This document shows positions 1 to 8,004 of a DNA stretch of 64,000 bases, one piece after another. Each line of letters opens with the position of its first letter. Position 1 is the first letter of the stretch. The DNA lies in the NCBI GenBank assembly GCA_020435965.1, contig JAGQYS010000017.1:82795-146794 (forward strand). Direction: 5' to 3'. The position numbers were made by a program, and so were the translations under genes. Source of the stretch: Flavobacteriaceae bacterium. GTDB taxonomy: Bacteria > Bacteroidota > Bacteroidia > Flavobacteriales > Flavobacteriaceae. Under the pieces are notes generated by a model, which saw only the letters and a program-made list of their open reading frames with translations, ran no database searches and was not told the DNA's origin.

Positions 1-311
1 ATTTCATCAATATTGGTGTTTTAGTATTCTGGTTAGGTGTTATAATAATCACAGGACCAAGTTTAGAAAATGATATCAATAGATTTTTAGTGTTCTTCGG
101 TACTATGATAGGCGCTTATTTTGTAACCGATTTATTTAAAATACTATTAGCAAAACAATTAAAAAGAAAACTAACACCTGAGCGTATTTTAAAAGTTAAA
201 AAACTACTAGGAATCATATTAGTAGTTTGCGGTTTAGTACTTATTTTAAAAGGCTTTTTACCCAAAGACCAACTCAATCCACAGAACCTTATAGAAGATA
301 TTACTGAATAA
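1..311 (+). CDS. LysE-family transporter, C-terminal part (5' end outside window)
   Basis: The reading frame is open from base 3 without a start, so the gene begins before the window. The visible 102 residues hold a hydrophobic segment (VLVFWLGVIII), a second one (FFGTMIGAYFVTDLF), a basic loop (LAKQLKRKL) and a last membrane helix (LLGIILVVCGLVLILKGF). This is the usual C-terminal pattern of LysE/RhtB amino-acid exporters, which are inner-membrane proteins that export amino acids or related small molecules. An internal GTG at 90 could mimic a start but cuts through the first hydrophobic segment. Substrate cannot be told. Family assignment is from pattern recognition of a fragment. Confidence 0.7.
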   Translation, partial: FINIGVLVFWLGVIIITGPSLENDINRFLVFFGTMIGAYFVTDLFKILLAKQLKRKLTPERILKVKKLLGIILVVCGLVLILKGFLPKDQLNPQNLIEDITE

Positions 312-340
312 AAAAAGAGACACCAAAGTATCTCTTTTTT
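311..340. terminator. Bidirectional terminator with perfect 10-bp stem
   Basis: A-rich arm 311-320 pairs perfectly with T-rich arm 331-340 around a 10-nt loop. The stem is flanked by A and T runs, so it can stop transcripts from the LysE-like gene (+) and from the minus-strand gene or tRNA remnant on the other side. Confidence 0.8.
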
Positions 341-341
341 T

Positions 342-368
342 GAGGCGTCTAACGGATTCGAACCACTG
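342..368 (-). pseudogene. tRNA 3'-end remnant resembling tRNA-Cys
   Basis: Twenty-seven bases on the minus strand give the 3' half of a T-arm (GGTTCGAATCC) and a 3' acceptor strand. No anticodon arm, D arm or 5' acceptor strand follows. The stretch matches 1578-1604, the 3' end of the intact tRNA-Cys, at 23 of 27 positions in the same orientation. Like the intact tRNA, it is followed directly by a terminator hairpin (311-340). It looks like a displaced tRNA 3' end, for example an old attachment-site duplicate, but a decayed unrelated tRNA is possible. Confidence 0.6.
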
Positions 369-379
369 ACAGTTTTTGA

Positions 380-1429
380 TTAATTCTTTATAAACTTATT
401 ATAATATATGTTCAAACCATTTTTGACCTTTAAAATATAGATTCCTGGATTTAAGCTATTGGTATTGATCGTATTGATTGCATTACCATACTGAACTTCA
501 ACACCATTCATGTTTACTATGGAATATGAAGCCTCACTTTCAAGGCCCTTAACATTCAATTCATATTTAACAGGAATTGGCCATATATACAAATTGTTTT
601 CTAATTCAATCTCACCTATAGATAATGTAATTGTATCTAAAGTAATCACTCTATTTCCCAGTAATTCTGTAATATGTAATTCATTGTTATATTTAGCAAA
701 ACCAACTGGATAACTTAAGCCTGTTTGTATAATATTCAATGTTGGTGAAGCAACACTAGTATCTACATTGGAAACTCGACCATTACTATCAGCAATATAT
801 AACAGATTATTATCAAAAAACAATCCAAATACATTATTTAAACCAGTTATAACATTCAATGCGGTTGGGTTATTAACAGATGTATCTGCCTTTACAACTT
901 TTCCACCACTATAATCTGAAATATATAAATCATCATTGTTTATTAAAAGACTAGAAGGGTTTGTTATACCACTAATAAATGTTTGTGGTGTAGGTGAATT
1001 GACTGTAATATCTATTTTTGAGACTTTGCTACCCCAAAATTCAGCAATATATAAATCATTGCCATTCAATGCTAAACCATAAGGCGTAGACACGCCAGTA
1101 ACAACAGTAGAAACAGTAGGATTATTTTGTGTAATGTCTATTTTAATAACTCTATTGGAAGCACTTTCAGCAATATATAAGTCATTACCATTTAATGCTA
1201 ATCCATAAGGCGAATTAACATTATTTAAAACTGTAACTGGACTAGGAGAACTTGAAGAAAGATCAACCTTAGATATTTTGTTGCCATAAAATTCAGCAAT
1301 ATATAAATCATTGCCATGCAACACCATTTCGGTTGGGCCATTAAAGCCGCTTACAACCTGATTAATTTGAGCATCAACATTAAAGACACTAAAAACTAAA
1401 AGAATAAATAAAATGTAATTTTTTTTCAT
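380..1429 (-). CDS. Secreted six-repeat beta-propeller protein with T9SS sorting domain
   Basis: A 349-residue protein with a signal peptide (residues 1-20, ending NVDA). Six repeats of about 40 residues follow, each built on G(F/V/I/L)xxPxGLxxxGNDLYIAE, which fits an NHL/SMP-30-like six-bladed propeller. Repeats 2 and 3 share PYGLALNGNDLYIAE exactly, and their DNA is also nearly identical, suggesting recent blade duplication. The last 80 residues (NLYIWPIPVKYELNVKG ... GIYILKVKNG ... KFIKN) form a type A type IX secretion C-terminal domain, so the product is exported across the outer membrane and probably anchored or released. Ligand unknown. It lies between tRNA-Cys and a tRNA 3' remnant, so it may be acquired DNA. 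Confidence 0.85.
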   Translation of the reverse strand: MKKNYILFILLVFSVFNVDAQINQVVSGFNGPTEMVLHGNDLYIAEFYGNKISKVDLSSSSPSPVTVLNNVNSPYGLALNGNDLYIAESASNRVIKIDITQNNPTVSTVVTGVSTPYGLALNGNDLYIAEFWGSKVSKIDITVNSPTPQTFISGITNPSSLLINNDDLYISDYSGGKVVKADTSVNNPTALNVITGLNNVFGLFFDNNLLYIADSNGRVSNVDTSVASPTLNIIQTGLSYPVGFAKYNNELHITELLGNRVITLDTITLSIGEIELENNLYIWPIPVKYELNVKGLESEASYSIVNMNGVEVQYGNAINTINTNSLNPGIYILKVKNGLNIYYNKFIKN

Positions 1430-1547
1430 TGAGTTTGATTTTTAAGTGGTAAATATATTGACATTGCATAACCAATAGCAATACGTAATTTATCGTATTT
1501 TATATCTAAAATTTTAAAGAAAAAGAAGCATTGGGATATAATTAAAA

Positions 1548-1575
1548 AAAACCCTCAAGTTTCCTTAAGGGTTTT
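1548..1575 (-). terminator. Terminator after tRNA-Cys
   Basis: Arms 1548-1559 and 1564-1575 pair over 12 positions with one mismatch and a 4-nt loop. Read on the minus strand, the stem is followed by a run of seven or more T. It sits 4 bases past the tRNA-Cys 3' end. Confidence 0.8.
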
Positions 1576-1578
1576 AAG

Positions 1579-1649
1579 AGGCATCAAGCGGATTCGAACC
1601 GCTGTAGAAGGTTTTGCAGACCTCTGCCTAGCCACTCGGCCATGATGCC
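1579..1649 (-). tRNA. tRNA-Cys (anticodon GCA)
   Basis: On the minus strand a full cloverleaf can be drawn: acceptor GGCATCA (1643-1649) pairs with TGATGCC (1580-1586). The anticodon loop reads CTGCAAA, giving anticodon GCA. The T-arm is GCGGTTCGAATCCGC. The discriminator base is T (1579), as expected for tRNA-Cys. CCA is not encoded. A minus-strand TAnnTTTG element lies upstream at 1705-1712 and a strong terminator lies downstream. Confidence 0.95.
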
Positions 1650-1654
1650 AATAC

Positions 1655-1672
1655 TTTCTGCGAAAGCAGGAA
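1655..1672. repeat. Short palindromic repeat, degenerate copy of the TTCCTGC..GCAGGAA family
   Basis: TTTCTGC, a GAAA loop, then GCAGGAA. It resembles the two perfect copies at 12969-12988 and 13109-13128. It lies between folB and tRNA-Cys and would fold in the tRNA precursor leader. Confidence 0.6.
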
Positions 1673-1682
1673 TCATAAATTA

Positions 1683-1699
1683 TCTACTTGAAAAGTAGA
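1683..1699. other. 7-bp perfect hairpin between folB and tRNA-Cys
   Basis: TCTACTT (1683-1689) pairs with AAGTAGA (1693-1699) over a 3-nt loop. It lies past the folB stop and inside the presumed 5' leader of the tRNA-Cys transcript. There is no T tract after the stem on the minus strand, so termination is doubtful. Confidence 0.45.
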
Positions 1700-1704
1700 G
1701 TTGA

Positions 1705-1712
1705 CAAATGTA
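1705..1712 (-). promoter_or_regulatory. -7 element for tRNA-Cys
   Basis: The minus-strand octamer TACATTTG fits the Bacteroidota -7 consensus TAnnTTTG and lies 55 bases upstream of the tRNA 5' end. No clear -33 TTG was found. Confidence 0.45.
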
Positions 1713-1736
1713 AAAAAAATAAAGTTTTCACACTAT

Positions 1737-2105
1737 TTACTTCTGTTTTTTTCGCTTTTTGGCCATTTTAACCGTTACCATCTCAACATCACCACCAATT
1801 GGAGGATTAATTTTACTTACCCAAACCGTTGCTTTTTTTACATGCTTATCTTCTTTAAAAATACGCATTAATATACGTTTTGCTACAGTTTCTAACAAGT
1901 GAGAAGGTTTTTGCATTTCCTCTATAATCACTCTATTTAGAAACACATAATCCACAGTATCACTTAGCTTATCAGTTTTTGCAGAAGTTTGTAAATCTGC
2001 TTTTACTTCTAAATCCACTCTATAATCACTTCCAATTTTAGTTTCTTCAGCCAAACAACCATGATTAGCAAAGACACGTATATTTTCAACTTTTATAATT
2101 CCCAT
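1737..2105 (-). CDS. folB: Dihydroneopterin aldolase
   Basis: FolB cleaves 7,8-dihydroneopterin to 6-hydroxymethyl-dihydropterin and glycolaldehyde in cytosolic folate synthesis. The 122-residue length is normal. Family signatures are visible: the N-terminal IRVFANHGCLAEE (usual FxGxHGxxxEE), DTVDYVFL (T-x-D-Y substrate-binding region), SHLLETVA (LLE-x-x-A), and SKINPPIGGDVE with the expected lysine and proline near the C-terminus. The tail is strongly basic (KMAKKRKKQK). The ATG overlaps by one base the stop of the upstream zinc-ribbon gene, so the two are co-transcribed. Confidence 0.93.
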   Translation of the reverse strand: MGIIKVENIRVFANHGCLAEETKIGSDYRVDLEVKADLQTSAKTDKLSDTVDYVFLNRVIIEEMQKPSHLLETVAKRILMRIFKEDKHVKKATVWVSKINPPIGGDVEMVTVKMAKKRKKQK

Positions 2106-2314
2106 TAGTTTGTAAATAAATCAAAAATATTACTTAATGCGCTAGTTTTTGCCTTATAAAATTCGGTGTAAGTACAACGCTCACAAGAAACAGAAGTGAA
2201 TTTTTTATTCTGTACATCAAATATTTTTGACCACCTTCCACCAGTTGCTCTCATTTCATCAATAACATAGGTTCTGTTACTACATTTGGGACATTTGTAA
2301 TTAATTGATTTCAT
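2105..2314 (-). CDS. Small zinc-ribbon protein (DUF2082/COG3478-like)
   Basis: A 69-residue protein with CPKC at residues 8-11 and CERC at about 44-47, forming a four-cysteine zinc ribbon. The sequence between (YVIDEMRATGGRWSKIFDVQ) and the ending YTEFYKAKTSALSNIFDLF match the small predicted nucleic-acid-binding zinc-ribbon proteins of COG3478. Biochemical function is not known. It is the first gene of a two-gene unit with folB (1-base overlap). No T9SS, export or membrane signal is present. Confidence 0.75.
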   Translation of the reverse strand: MKSINYKCPKCSNRTYVIDEMRATGGRWSKIFDVQNKKFTSVSCERCTYTEFYKAKTSALSNIFDLFTN

Positions 2315-2406
2315 ATGTTTTACGTATTTATACTTTATTAGTGGTATTGGCTAACCTTTTGTTACGTATATTCTCATTAAAAGCGCTAAAATAACTTGAA
2401 TTTCCT

Positions 2407-2414
2407 TAATTTTG
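2407..2414 (+). promoter_or_regulatory. -7 element for glnS
   Basis: TAATTTTG fits TAnnTTTG and lies 31 bases before the glnS ATG. No convincing -33 element was seen at 17-23 bases upstream. Confidence 0.45.
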
Positions 2415-2445
2415 AAGCCTATTTATCATAAACAAATAGATAATA

Positions 2446-4455
2446 ATGTCTGAAGAAACCAAATCACTCAATTTCATTGAGCATATAATAGAGGAAGATT
2501 TAAAAAACGGAATGCCGAAAGAACATTTACGCTTCCGTTTTCCACCAGAACCTAATGGCTATTTGCATATTGGCCACACTAAAGCCATTGGAATCAGTTT
2601 TGGTTTGGGTGAAAAATATAATGCTCCTGTTAATCTTCGGTTTGACGATACCAATCCAACCAAAGAAGAACAAGAATATGTTGATGCCATTAAGCGCGAT
2701 ATAGCTTGGTTAGGCTACAAATGGGAAAACGAATTGTATTCATCAGACTATTTTCAGCAATTGTATGATTGGGCTGTTCAAATGATAAAAGACGGAAAGG
2801 CTTATGTTGATTCTCAATCTAGCGAAGCTATGGCTGAACAAAAGGGAACTCCAACTCAAGTCGGAACCAATAGCCCTTATAGAAACAGAAGTGTTGAAGA
2901 AAATTTAGACCTGTTCACACGTATGAAAAACTGTGAATTTCCTGCTGGAACTCATGTGCTTCGAGCAAAAATTGATATGGAAGACCCAAACATGCTCATG
3001 CGAGATCCTATCATGTATCGTGTGATGCATGCACATCACCACAGAACGGGAAATGATTGGTGCATTTATCCAATGTACGACTGGACTCATGGCGAAAGTG
3101 ATTATATCGAGCAGATTTCACATTCGCTTTGCTCTTTAGAATTTAAACCACATAGAAAACTTTACGATTGGTTTAAAGAGCAAGTGTATGATTATAGCTC
3201 ACATAAATATCCACTAATTCCGAAACAACGAGAATTTGCACGACTGAATTTAAGCTATACCATTATGAGTAAGCGCAAGTTGCTTAAATTGGTTGAAGAA
3301 GGCGTAGTTTCTGGTTGGGACGATCCGCGTATGCCAACCATTTCAGGATTGAGACGAAGAGGTTATACGCCAAATTCAATCAGACATTTTGTTGAAAGAG
3401 TAGGAGTGGCAAAGCGAGACAATGTGATTGACGTGTCGTTATTAGAGTTTTGTGTGCGTGAAGATTTAAACAAAACAGCACCTCGTGTAATGGCTGTTTT
3501 AGATCCAGTTAAGGTCGTCATTACAAATTATCCTGAGGATAAGGAGGAATGGTTAGAGGCTGAAAACAATCCTGAAGACGAAAAAGCAGGAAGCAGAAAA
3601 GTACCTTTTTCGAGAGAAATTTATATAGAAAAAGACGATTTTAAAGAAAACGCAGGAAGTAAGTTTTTTAGGTTAACGCTAGGTGGTGAAGTACGATTAA
3701 AAAACGCTTACATCATTAAAGCTGAAAATGTTGTTAAAGATGCTAATGGAAACATTTTAGAGATTCATTGCACCTATTCAGAAGACACTTCTAAAAAAGT
3801 AAAAGGTACGCTTCATTGGGTCTCTATAAAACATGCTCTATCTGCTGAAGTTAGAGAATATGACCGATTGTTTATGGACGAAGCTCCAGATAGTCATCCA
3901 GATAAAGATTTCATGGAGTTTATTAATCCTAATTCTTTAAAAATAGTAAATGCATTTATTGAACCAAGTTTGGCTAATGCTAAGGTTGGAGAACAATTTC
4001 AGTTTCAACGATTGGGCTATTTTAATGTTGATGACGATTCAACTTCAAATACATTAGTGTTCAATAAAACCGTTGGTTTGCGAGATTCTTGGGCAAAACA
4101 AAAACCTAAGGAAAGTAAAAGTCAAAATCAACCAAAACCACAGCAACAATCTCAACGAAAAGCAATTAATGTGATTCAGCAATTAGGAAAGAAATACACT
4201 AATTTACCTGAAGACAAACAACAAAAAGCCAAAGCGGAAATTCAAGATTTAGCGAAAGAAGTTACTTATGATGAGCTTGAACCATTATTTGGAACAGCTG
4301 TTAAAAAAGCAGGAACTCGTATTGCCACAATGATAGCTTTAAAAGTGTTATTAGATAATGGCTTGGAAAAAAACGAAGCCATCACTGAGTTTATCAATAA
4401 AGCGCTAGAAGATAACAACGAAATGTTGGTGACCGAAGCTAAAAGCGTGTTATAA
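2446..4455 (+). CDS. glnS: Glutaminyl-tRNA synthetase with C-terminal YqeY-like extension
   Basis: Charges tRNA-Gln with glutamine in the cytosol. The class I signature HIGH is at residues 41-44 (PNGYLHIGH), and the KMSKS-equivalent MSKRK is at about 274-278. The GlnRS body, including the two beta-barrel anticodon-binding domains, ends near residue 550 (VGLRDSWAK). After it come a Q/K/P-rich linker (about 555-575) and an alpha-helical tail of about 95 residues (INVIQQLGKKYTNLPEDKQQ ... AITEFINKALEDNN). This makes 669 residues against about 555 for E. coli GlnRS. The architecture fits the GlnRS/YqeY-domain fusions known in Deinococcus and Bacteroidota. The window also has gltX, so charging is probably direct. 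Confidence 0.95.
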   Translation: MSEETKSLNFIEHIIEEDLKNGMPKEHLRFRFPPEPNGYLHIGHTKAIGISFGLGEKYNAPVNLRFDDTNPTKEEQEYVDAIKRDIAWLGYKWENELYSSDYFQQLYDWAVQMIKDGKAYVDSQSSEAMAEQKGTPTQVGTNSPYRNRSVEENLDLFTRMKNCEFPAGTHVLRAKIDMEDPNMLMRDPIMYRVMHAHHHRTGNDWCIYPMYDWTHGESDYIEQISHSLCSLEFKPHRKLYDWFKEQVYDYSSHKYPLIPKQREFARLNLSYTIMSKRKLLKLVEEGVVSGWDDPRMPTISGLRRRGYTPNSIRHFVERVGVAKRDNVIDVSLLEFCVREDLNKTAPRVMAVLDPVKVVITNYPEDKEEWLEAENNPEDEKAGSRKVPFSREIYIEKDDFKENAGSKFFRLTLGGEVRLKNAYIIKAENVVKDANGNILEIHCTYSEDTSKKVKGTLHWVSIKHALSAEVREYDRLFMDEAPDSHPDKDFMEFINPNSLKIVNAFIEPSLANAKVGEQFQFQRLGYFNVDDDSTSNTLVFNKTVGLRDSWAKQKPKESKSQNQPKPQQQSQRKAINVIQQLGKKYTNLPEDKQQKAKAEIQDLAKEVTYDELEPLFGTAVKKAGTRIATMIALKVLLDNGLEKNEAITEFINKALEDNNEMLVTEAKSVL

Positions 4456-4481
4456 CACTTTAACAAATTTTTGAGAGTAAA

Positions 4482-4489
4482 TATTTTTG
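4482..4489 (+). promoter_or_regulatory. -7 element for the small ORF at 4533
   Basis: TATTTTTG matches TAnnTTTG and lies 43 bases upstream of the ATG, just past the glnS stop, suggesting separate transcription. Confidence 0.4.
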
Positions 4490-4532
4490 TAAACACTTCA
4501 AATTAAGTATTTTATGTAAAATAAACTTAATT

Positions 4533-4739
4533 ATGAAAACGACACAAAGTTTACTTACAGAAATATCAACTCTTATAAGAAAGATAGAGACAGAATGTCC
4601 TGAACTCTATAAACACTTGGATGAAAGCCCTATAACCATTCCTGGTGAAAAACAACCCAATGTAGATAACAAGGCGCTTGAGAATTATTTACAAACCCTC
4701 AAGGACATGTTAAAAGGATATAAAAAAAGCCCTGATTAA
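4533..4739 (+). CDS. Small conserved-looking protein of unknown function
   Basis: A 68-residue acidic/helical protein (MKTTQSLLTEISTLIRKIET ... LENYLQTLKDMLKGYKKSPD). I do not recognise a named family. It has no signal peptide or membrane segment and is predicted to form two helices joined by a PITIPGEKQPN loop. Support for it being real: an upstream TAnnTTTG element, an ATG start, and a stop codon embedded in a perfect 13-bp terminator stem. It could be a small cytosolic regulatory or structural protein, but no function is claimed. Confidence 0.65.
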   Translation: MKTTQSLLTEISTLIRKIETECPELYKHLDESPITIPGEKQPNVDNKALENYLQTLKDMLKGYKKSPD

Positions 4740-4750
4740 TCAGGGCTTTT
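4725..4750. terminator. Perfect 13-bp bidirectional terminator
   Basis: A 26-base perfect palindrome with A-run and T-run ends lies between two convergent genes. The stop codon of the small ORF lies within its left arm, and the SPFH gene ends 4 bases beyond its right arm. Confidence 0.9.
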
Positions 4751-4753
4751 CAA

Positions 4754-5683
4754 TTATTCCTCTTTCTTTTTATTATTCTGTTTTTTCATAGCTTCACCAA
4801 TTTGATTGCTGGCTGTAAAACTAGCAACCATATTATTAAGCATATCACTACCAGCTTGTGGCGAGTTAGGCAATAGAATTAAGTTACTATTTGTTTCTTC
4901 ACCAATTGCCTGAAGTGTATCGTAATGTTGTGTTACTACAATTAAAGCAGATGCTTCTTGTGAATTAATGCCAACTTTATTAAGTACTTCAACAGATTCC
5001 TCCAATCCGCGAGCAATCTCACGACGTTGGTCTGCAATACCTTGACCTTGTAAACGCTTACTTTCGGCTTCTGCTTTAGCTTTTTCAACAATTAAAATTC
5101 TAGCTGCATCACCTTCATATTGAGCCGCAATTTTTTCACGCTCAGAAGCATTAATTCTATTCATAGCTGCTTTTACTTGCGAATCTGGATCAATATCAGT
5201 AACTAATGTTTTAATAATGTCAAAACCATAATCAAGCATAGCATCATTAAGTTCAGCTTTTACTGCAATGGCAATATCATCTTTTTTAACAAACACATCG
5301 TCAAGCTTCATTTTTGGTACTTCAGCTCTAACCACATCAAATACATAAGACGTAATTTGATCGTGTGGATAATCCAATTTATAAAACGCATCATACACTT
5401 TGTCACGAATGACTTTGTATTGTACAGATACTTTCAACCGAACAAATACATCATCCAAAGTTTTAGTTTCTATAATCACATCAAGCTGCTGTATTTTTAA
5501 ACTTAATCGTCCAGCAACACGATCAACCAAAGGAATTTTTAATTGTAATCCAGAATGACGAATACTTTGAAACCTGCCAAAACGCTCAATAATCACAGCG
5601 GTTTGCTGCTTTACAATAAAAAAGGCTGAAATTAGGATTAGCAATCCAAAGAAAATAAGAGGTATAAAAGCAAATTGACCCAT
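4754..5683 (-). CDS. SPFH/band-7 membrane protein
   Basis: A 309-residue stomatin-like protein. It has one N-terminal membrane helix (about 4-24, FIPLIFFGLLILISAFFIV) and a band-7 domain starting QQTAVIIERFGRF and running to about residue 190. A charged coiled coil follows (EREKIAAQYEGDAARILIVE ... RREIARG), then a polar tail. Such proteins oligomerise in lipid microdomains and scaffold or regulate membrane proteases. No NfeD-type partner lies beside it. It is convergent with the small ORF upstream in the map and divergent from the barrel gene at 5761. Confidence 0.9.
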   Translation of the reverse strand: MGQFAFIPLIFFGLLILISAFFIVKQQTAVIIERFGRFQSIRHSGLQLKIPLVDRVAGRLSLKIQQLDVIIETKTLDDVFVRLKVSVQYKVIRDKVYDAFYKLDYPHDQITSYVFDVVRAEVPKMKLDDVFVKKDDIAIAVKAELNDAMLDYGFDIIKTLVTDIDPDSQVKAAMNRINASEREKIAAQYEGDAARILIVEKAKAEAESKRLQGQGIADQRREIARGLEESVEVLNKVGINSQEASALIVVTQHYDTLQAIGEETNSNLILLPNSPQAGSDMLNNMVASFTASNQIGEAMKKQNNKKKEE

Positions 5684-5730
5684 GACACTAAGATTAAATG
5701 GTTATAAAATAAATGAATACTAAATTAAGT

Positions 5731-5738
5731 TATATTTG
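5731..5738 (+). promoter_or_regulatory. -7 element for the outer-membrane barrel gene
   Basis: TATATTTG matches TAnnTTTG, 22 bases upstream of the ATG at 5761. Confidence 0.5.
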
Positions 5739-5760
5739 TGGTAAACTGACACAATAAACC

Positions 5761-6444
5761 ATGAAATTTAGATTTCCTATCTTATTAGTAGCACTTGCAC
5801 TATGTTTTGTTACAACAACTCACGCACAACACACAACTTATGCTATAAAAAATGGGATTGCTATTCAAGGAGGAATCACACAATTTGATATTAACACAGA
5901 TAATTTTGTAACCAAAAAAGGCAATGGATTTATTGGTGGAATGGCTGCAACGGTTGACTTACCACACAAATGGTACACTGTAAGTTATGGTATGTTATTA
6001 TCCGAAAATAACCTAGAAATTTCAGGACGAATGACAGATGACGTTGCAGGAAACGAAATGATAGAATACAAAATGATGACTGTACAAGTTGGCTTTTTGT
6101 TTCACGCTAAGGCAATAGGTGGAATTCTAAGTTTTGATATTGGACCACAGCTGCAATACAATGCAAAACTTGAGCTTAAAGACTCAGAAAATGAAACCTA
6201 CTTCATTAATGGTTATGATGATTTAACGGCAAAGGATATAACTGACATATCGCAATTTAATGCAAATGGAGTTGTAGGAGTGTCTGCGGGAATTGGAGCA
6301 TTTAGGGTTAGGGCTCAATATGGTTATGGCTTTACGAACATTTTAAACAAACTCAACAACAGTGATTTAAATACTACTGGAGGAAAAAGTAAGTTTAAAG
6401 GGAACCAAGAATTATTAAGCCTCACACTAATGATTACCCTTTAA
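5761..6444 (+). CDS. Outer-membrane beta-barrel protein
   Basis: A 227-residue protein with a signal peptide (1-22, ending THA-Q). It shows alternating polar/hydrophobic strands, many glycines and aromatic girdles (WYTVSYGMLLSE, GIGAFRVRAQYGYGFTNIL). The C-terminus LLSLTLMITL is typical of a final membrane strand. This fits the PorT/OMP_b-brl families common in Bacteroidota. Substrate or partner is unknown. Its stop overlaps the convergent gltX stop by 4 bases, with no terminator between. Confidence 0.8.
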   Translation: MKFRFPILLVALALCFVTTTHAQHTTYAIKNGIAIQGGITQFDINTDNFVTKKGNGFIGGMAATVDLPHKWYTVSYGMLLSENNLEISGRMTDDVAGNEMIEYKMMTVQVGFLFHAKAIGGILSFDIGPQLQYNAKLELKDSENETYFINGYDDLTAKDITDISQFNANGVVGVSAGIGAFRVRAQYGYGFTNILNKLNNSDLNTTGGKSKFKGNQELLSLTLMITL

Positions 6445-7952
6445 ATAGTTCCAATAAGTTGATTTATTCGTTTAATTGATTCGGCTTTACCAATCATAAA
6501 CATAATATCAAACACATCAGGACCTTGTAATGCGCCAACTAATGCCAATCGCAAAGGCATCATAACTTTTCCAAATCCTATTTCGTTTGAAGTAATCCAT
6601 CCTTTTACAACATCTTGAATCGCTTCTTTTGTACTATCATCTGCAGATTCAACTACAGATATCAATTCTTGCATCAACGCTCTAGTATCTTCTTTAATCG
6701 CTTTTTTCAATGCTTTTTCATCATATTCAGATGGAGCTACAAAGAAGAAGTTGCTCAATTCCCAGAAATCAGACACAAATGTTGCTCGTTCTTTAATTAA
6801 ATCAACAACTAAGGCAATATAACCATTGTCAATATCTGATAATTCGCTTTGTGAAGATTTAAACAAAGCAGCAAGTTTTTCACTGGACTGCCCTTGCATA
6901 TAATGATGATTGAACCACTTTATTTTTTCAGGATCAAAACGTGCTCCAGATTTATTGACTCGTTCCAGTTCAAAGGCTTTAGTTAACTCTTCCAAACTAA
7001 ATAGTTCTTGTTCGGTACCAGGATTCCAGCCTAAAAAAGCCAAAAAGTTTACCATGGCTTCAGGGAAATAACCATCTTCCTTATAGCCTCTTGAAACCTC
7101 TCCAGATTTAGGGTCTTTCCACTCTAAAGGAAATACTGGAAAACCTAATTTATCACCATCGCGCTTACTTAGTTTGCCTTTTCCTGTTGGTTTTAATATT
7201 AAAGGCAAATGTGCAAATTCAGGTGTTTCCCAACCAAAGGCATCATACAGTTGAAAGTGTAAAGCCAATGAAGGCAACCATTCCTCGCCACGTATTACAT
7301 GTGTGATTTCCATTAAATGATCATCAACAATATTGGCTAAATGATAGGTTGGCATACCATCACTTTTAAACAATACTTTATCGTCTAAAACATTGGTATC
7401 TATTTGAATATCACCACGAATTATATCCTTCAAATGAAGTTTCTCGTCTTTAGGCGACCAAAACCGAATCACATAATCGTCACCATTAGCAATGCGTTTT
7501 TCAACGTCTTCTTTTGATAACGAAATGGAATTGGTTAGTTTTTCTCTGTTATGCCAATTGTAAATAAACGTTTTGCCGTTAGCTTCATGGTCTTTTCTGT
7601 GCTCATCTAATTGTTCAGCTGTATCAAAAGCATAATAAGCTTTTCCTTTATTAATCAGCTCTTCAGCATATTGCTTGTATAAATGTTTACGTTCACTTTG
7701 TCTATAAGGACCAAATGTTTCATTTTTTCCTGGACCTTCATCAAAAGGAATTCCACACCAATTTAAAGACTCAATAATATACTGTTCGGCGCCTTCAACA
7801 TATCTATTTTGATCAGTGTCTTCAATACGAAGCACGAAGGTTCCATTGTGCTTTTTTGCAAATAAATAATTAAAAAGCGCAGTCCTTACACCTCCAATAT
7901 GTAATGGTCCTGTTGGGCTTGGTGCAAATCGCACTCGAACATTTTTAGCCAT
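6441..7952 (-). CDS. gltX: Glutamyl-tRNA synthetase
   Basis: Charges tRNA-Glu. A 503-residue class I synthetase with the HIGH-equivalent motif in PSPTGPLHIGGVRTALF (about residues 11-27) and the KMSKS-equivalent KLSKRDG at about 260. The bacterial GluRS inserts and a C-terminal helical anticodon-binding domain follow. Length is normal for Bacteroidota. A TAnnTTTG element lies 18 bases upstream. The nearby glnS means this is probably a discriminating GluRS, an inference that depends on no GatCAB being present. Confidence 0.96.
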   Translation of the reverse strand: MAKNVRVRFAPSPTGPLHIGGVRTALFNYLFAKKHNGTFVLRIEDTDQNRYVEGAEQYIIESLNWCGIPFDEGPGKNETFGPYRQSERKHLYKQYAEELINKGKAYYAFDTAEQLDEHRKDHEANGKTFIYNWHNREKLTNSISLSKEDVEKRIANGDDYVIRFWSPKDEKLHLKDIIRGDIQIDTNVLDDKVLFKSDGMPTYHLANIVDDHLMEITHVIRGEEWLPSLALHFQLYDAFGWETPEFAHLPLILKPTGKGKLSKRDGDKLGFPVFPLEWKDPKSGEVSRGYKEDGYFPEAMVNFLAFLGWNPGTEQELFSLEELTKAFELERVNKSGARFDPEKIKWFNHHYMQGQSSEKLAALFKSSQSELSDIDNGYIALVVDLIKERATFVSDFWELSNFFFVAPSEYDEKALKKAIKEDTRALMQELISVVESADDSTKEAIQDVVKGWITSNEIGFGKVMMPLRLALVGALQGPDVFDIMFMIGKAESIKRINQLIGTI

Positions 7953-7970
7953 GAATCTTGTTTAAGACTG

Positions 7971-7978
7971 CAAAGATA
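7971..7978 (-). promoter_or_regulatory. -7 element for gltX
   Basis: The minus-strand octamer TATCTTTG matches TAnnTTTG, 18 bases upstream of the gltX ATG. Confidence 0.5.
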
Positions 7979-8004
7979 AAACGATAATTAATAAAAGAAA
8001 GCTA

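Noticed and set aside
510..713. Plus-strand frame within the propeller gene
   Set aside because: Antisense shadow of the C-terminal domain; no start context or family.
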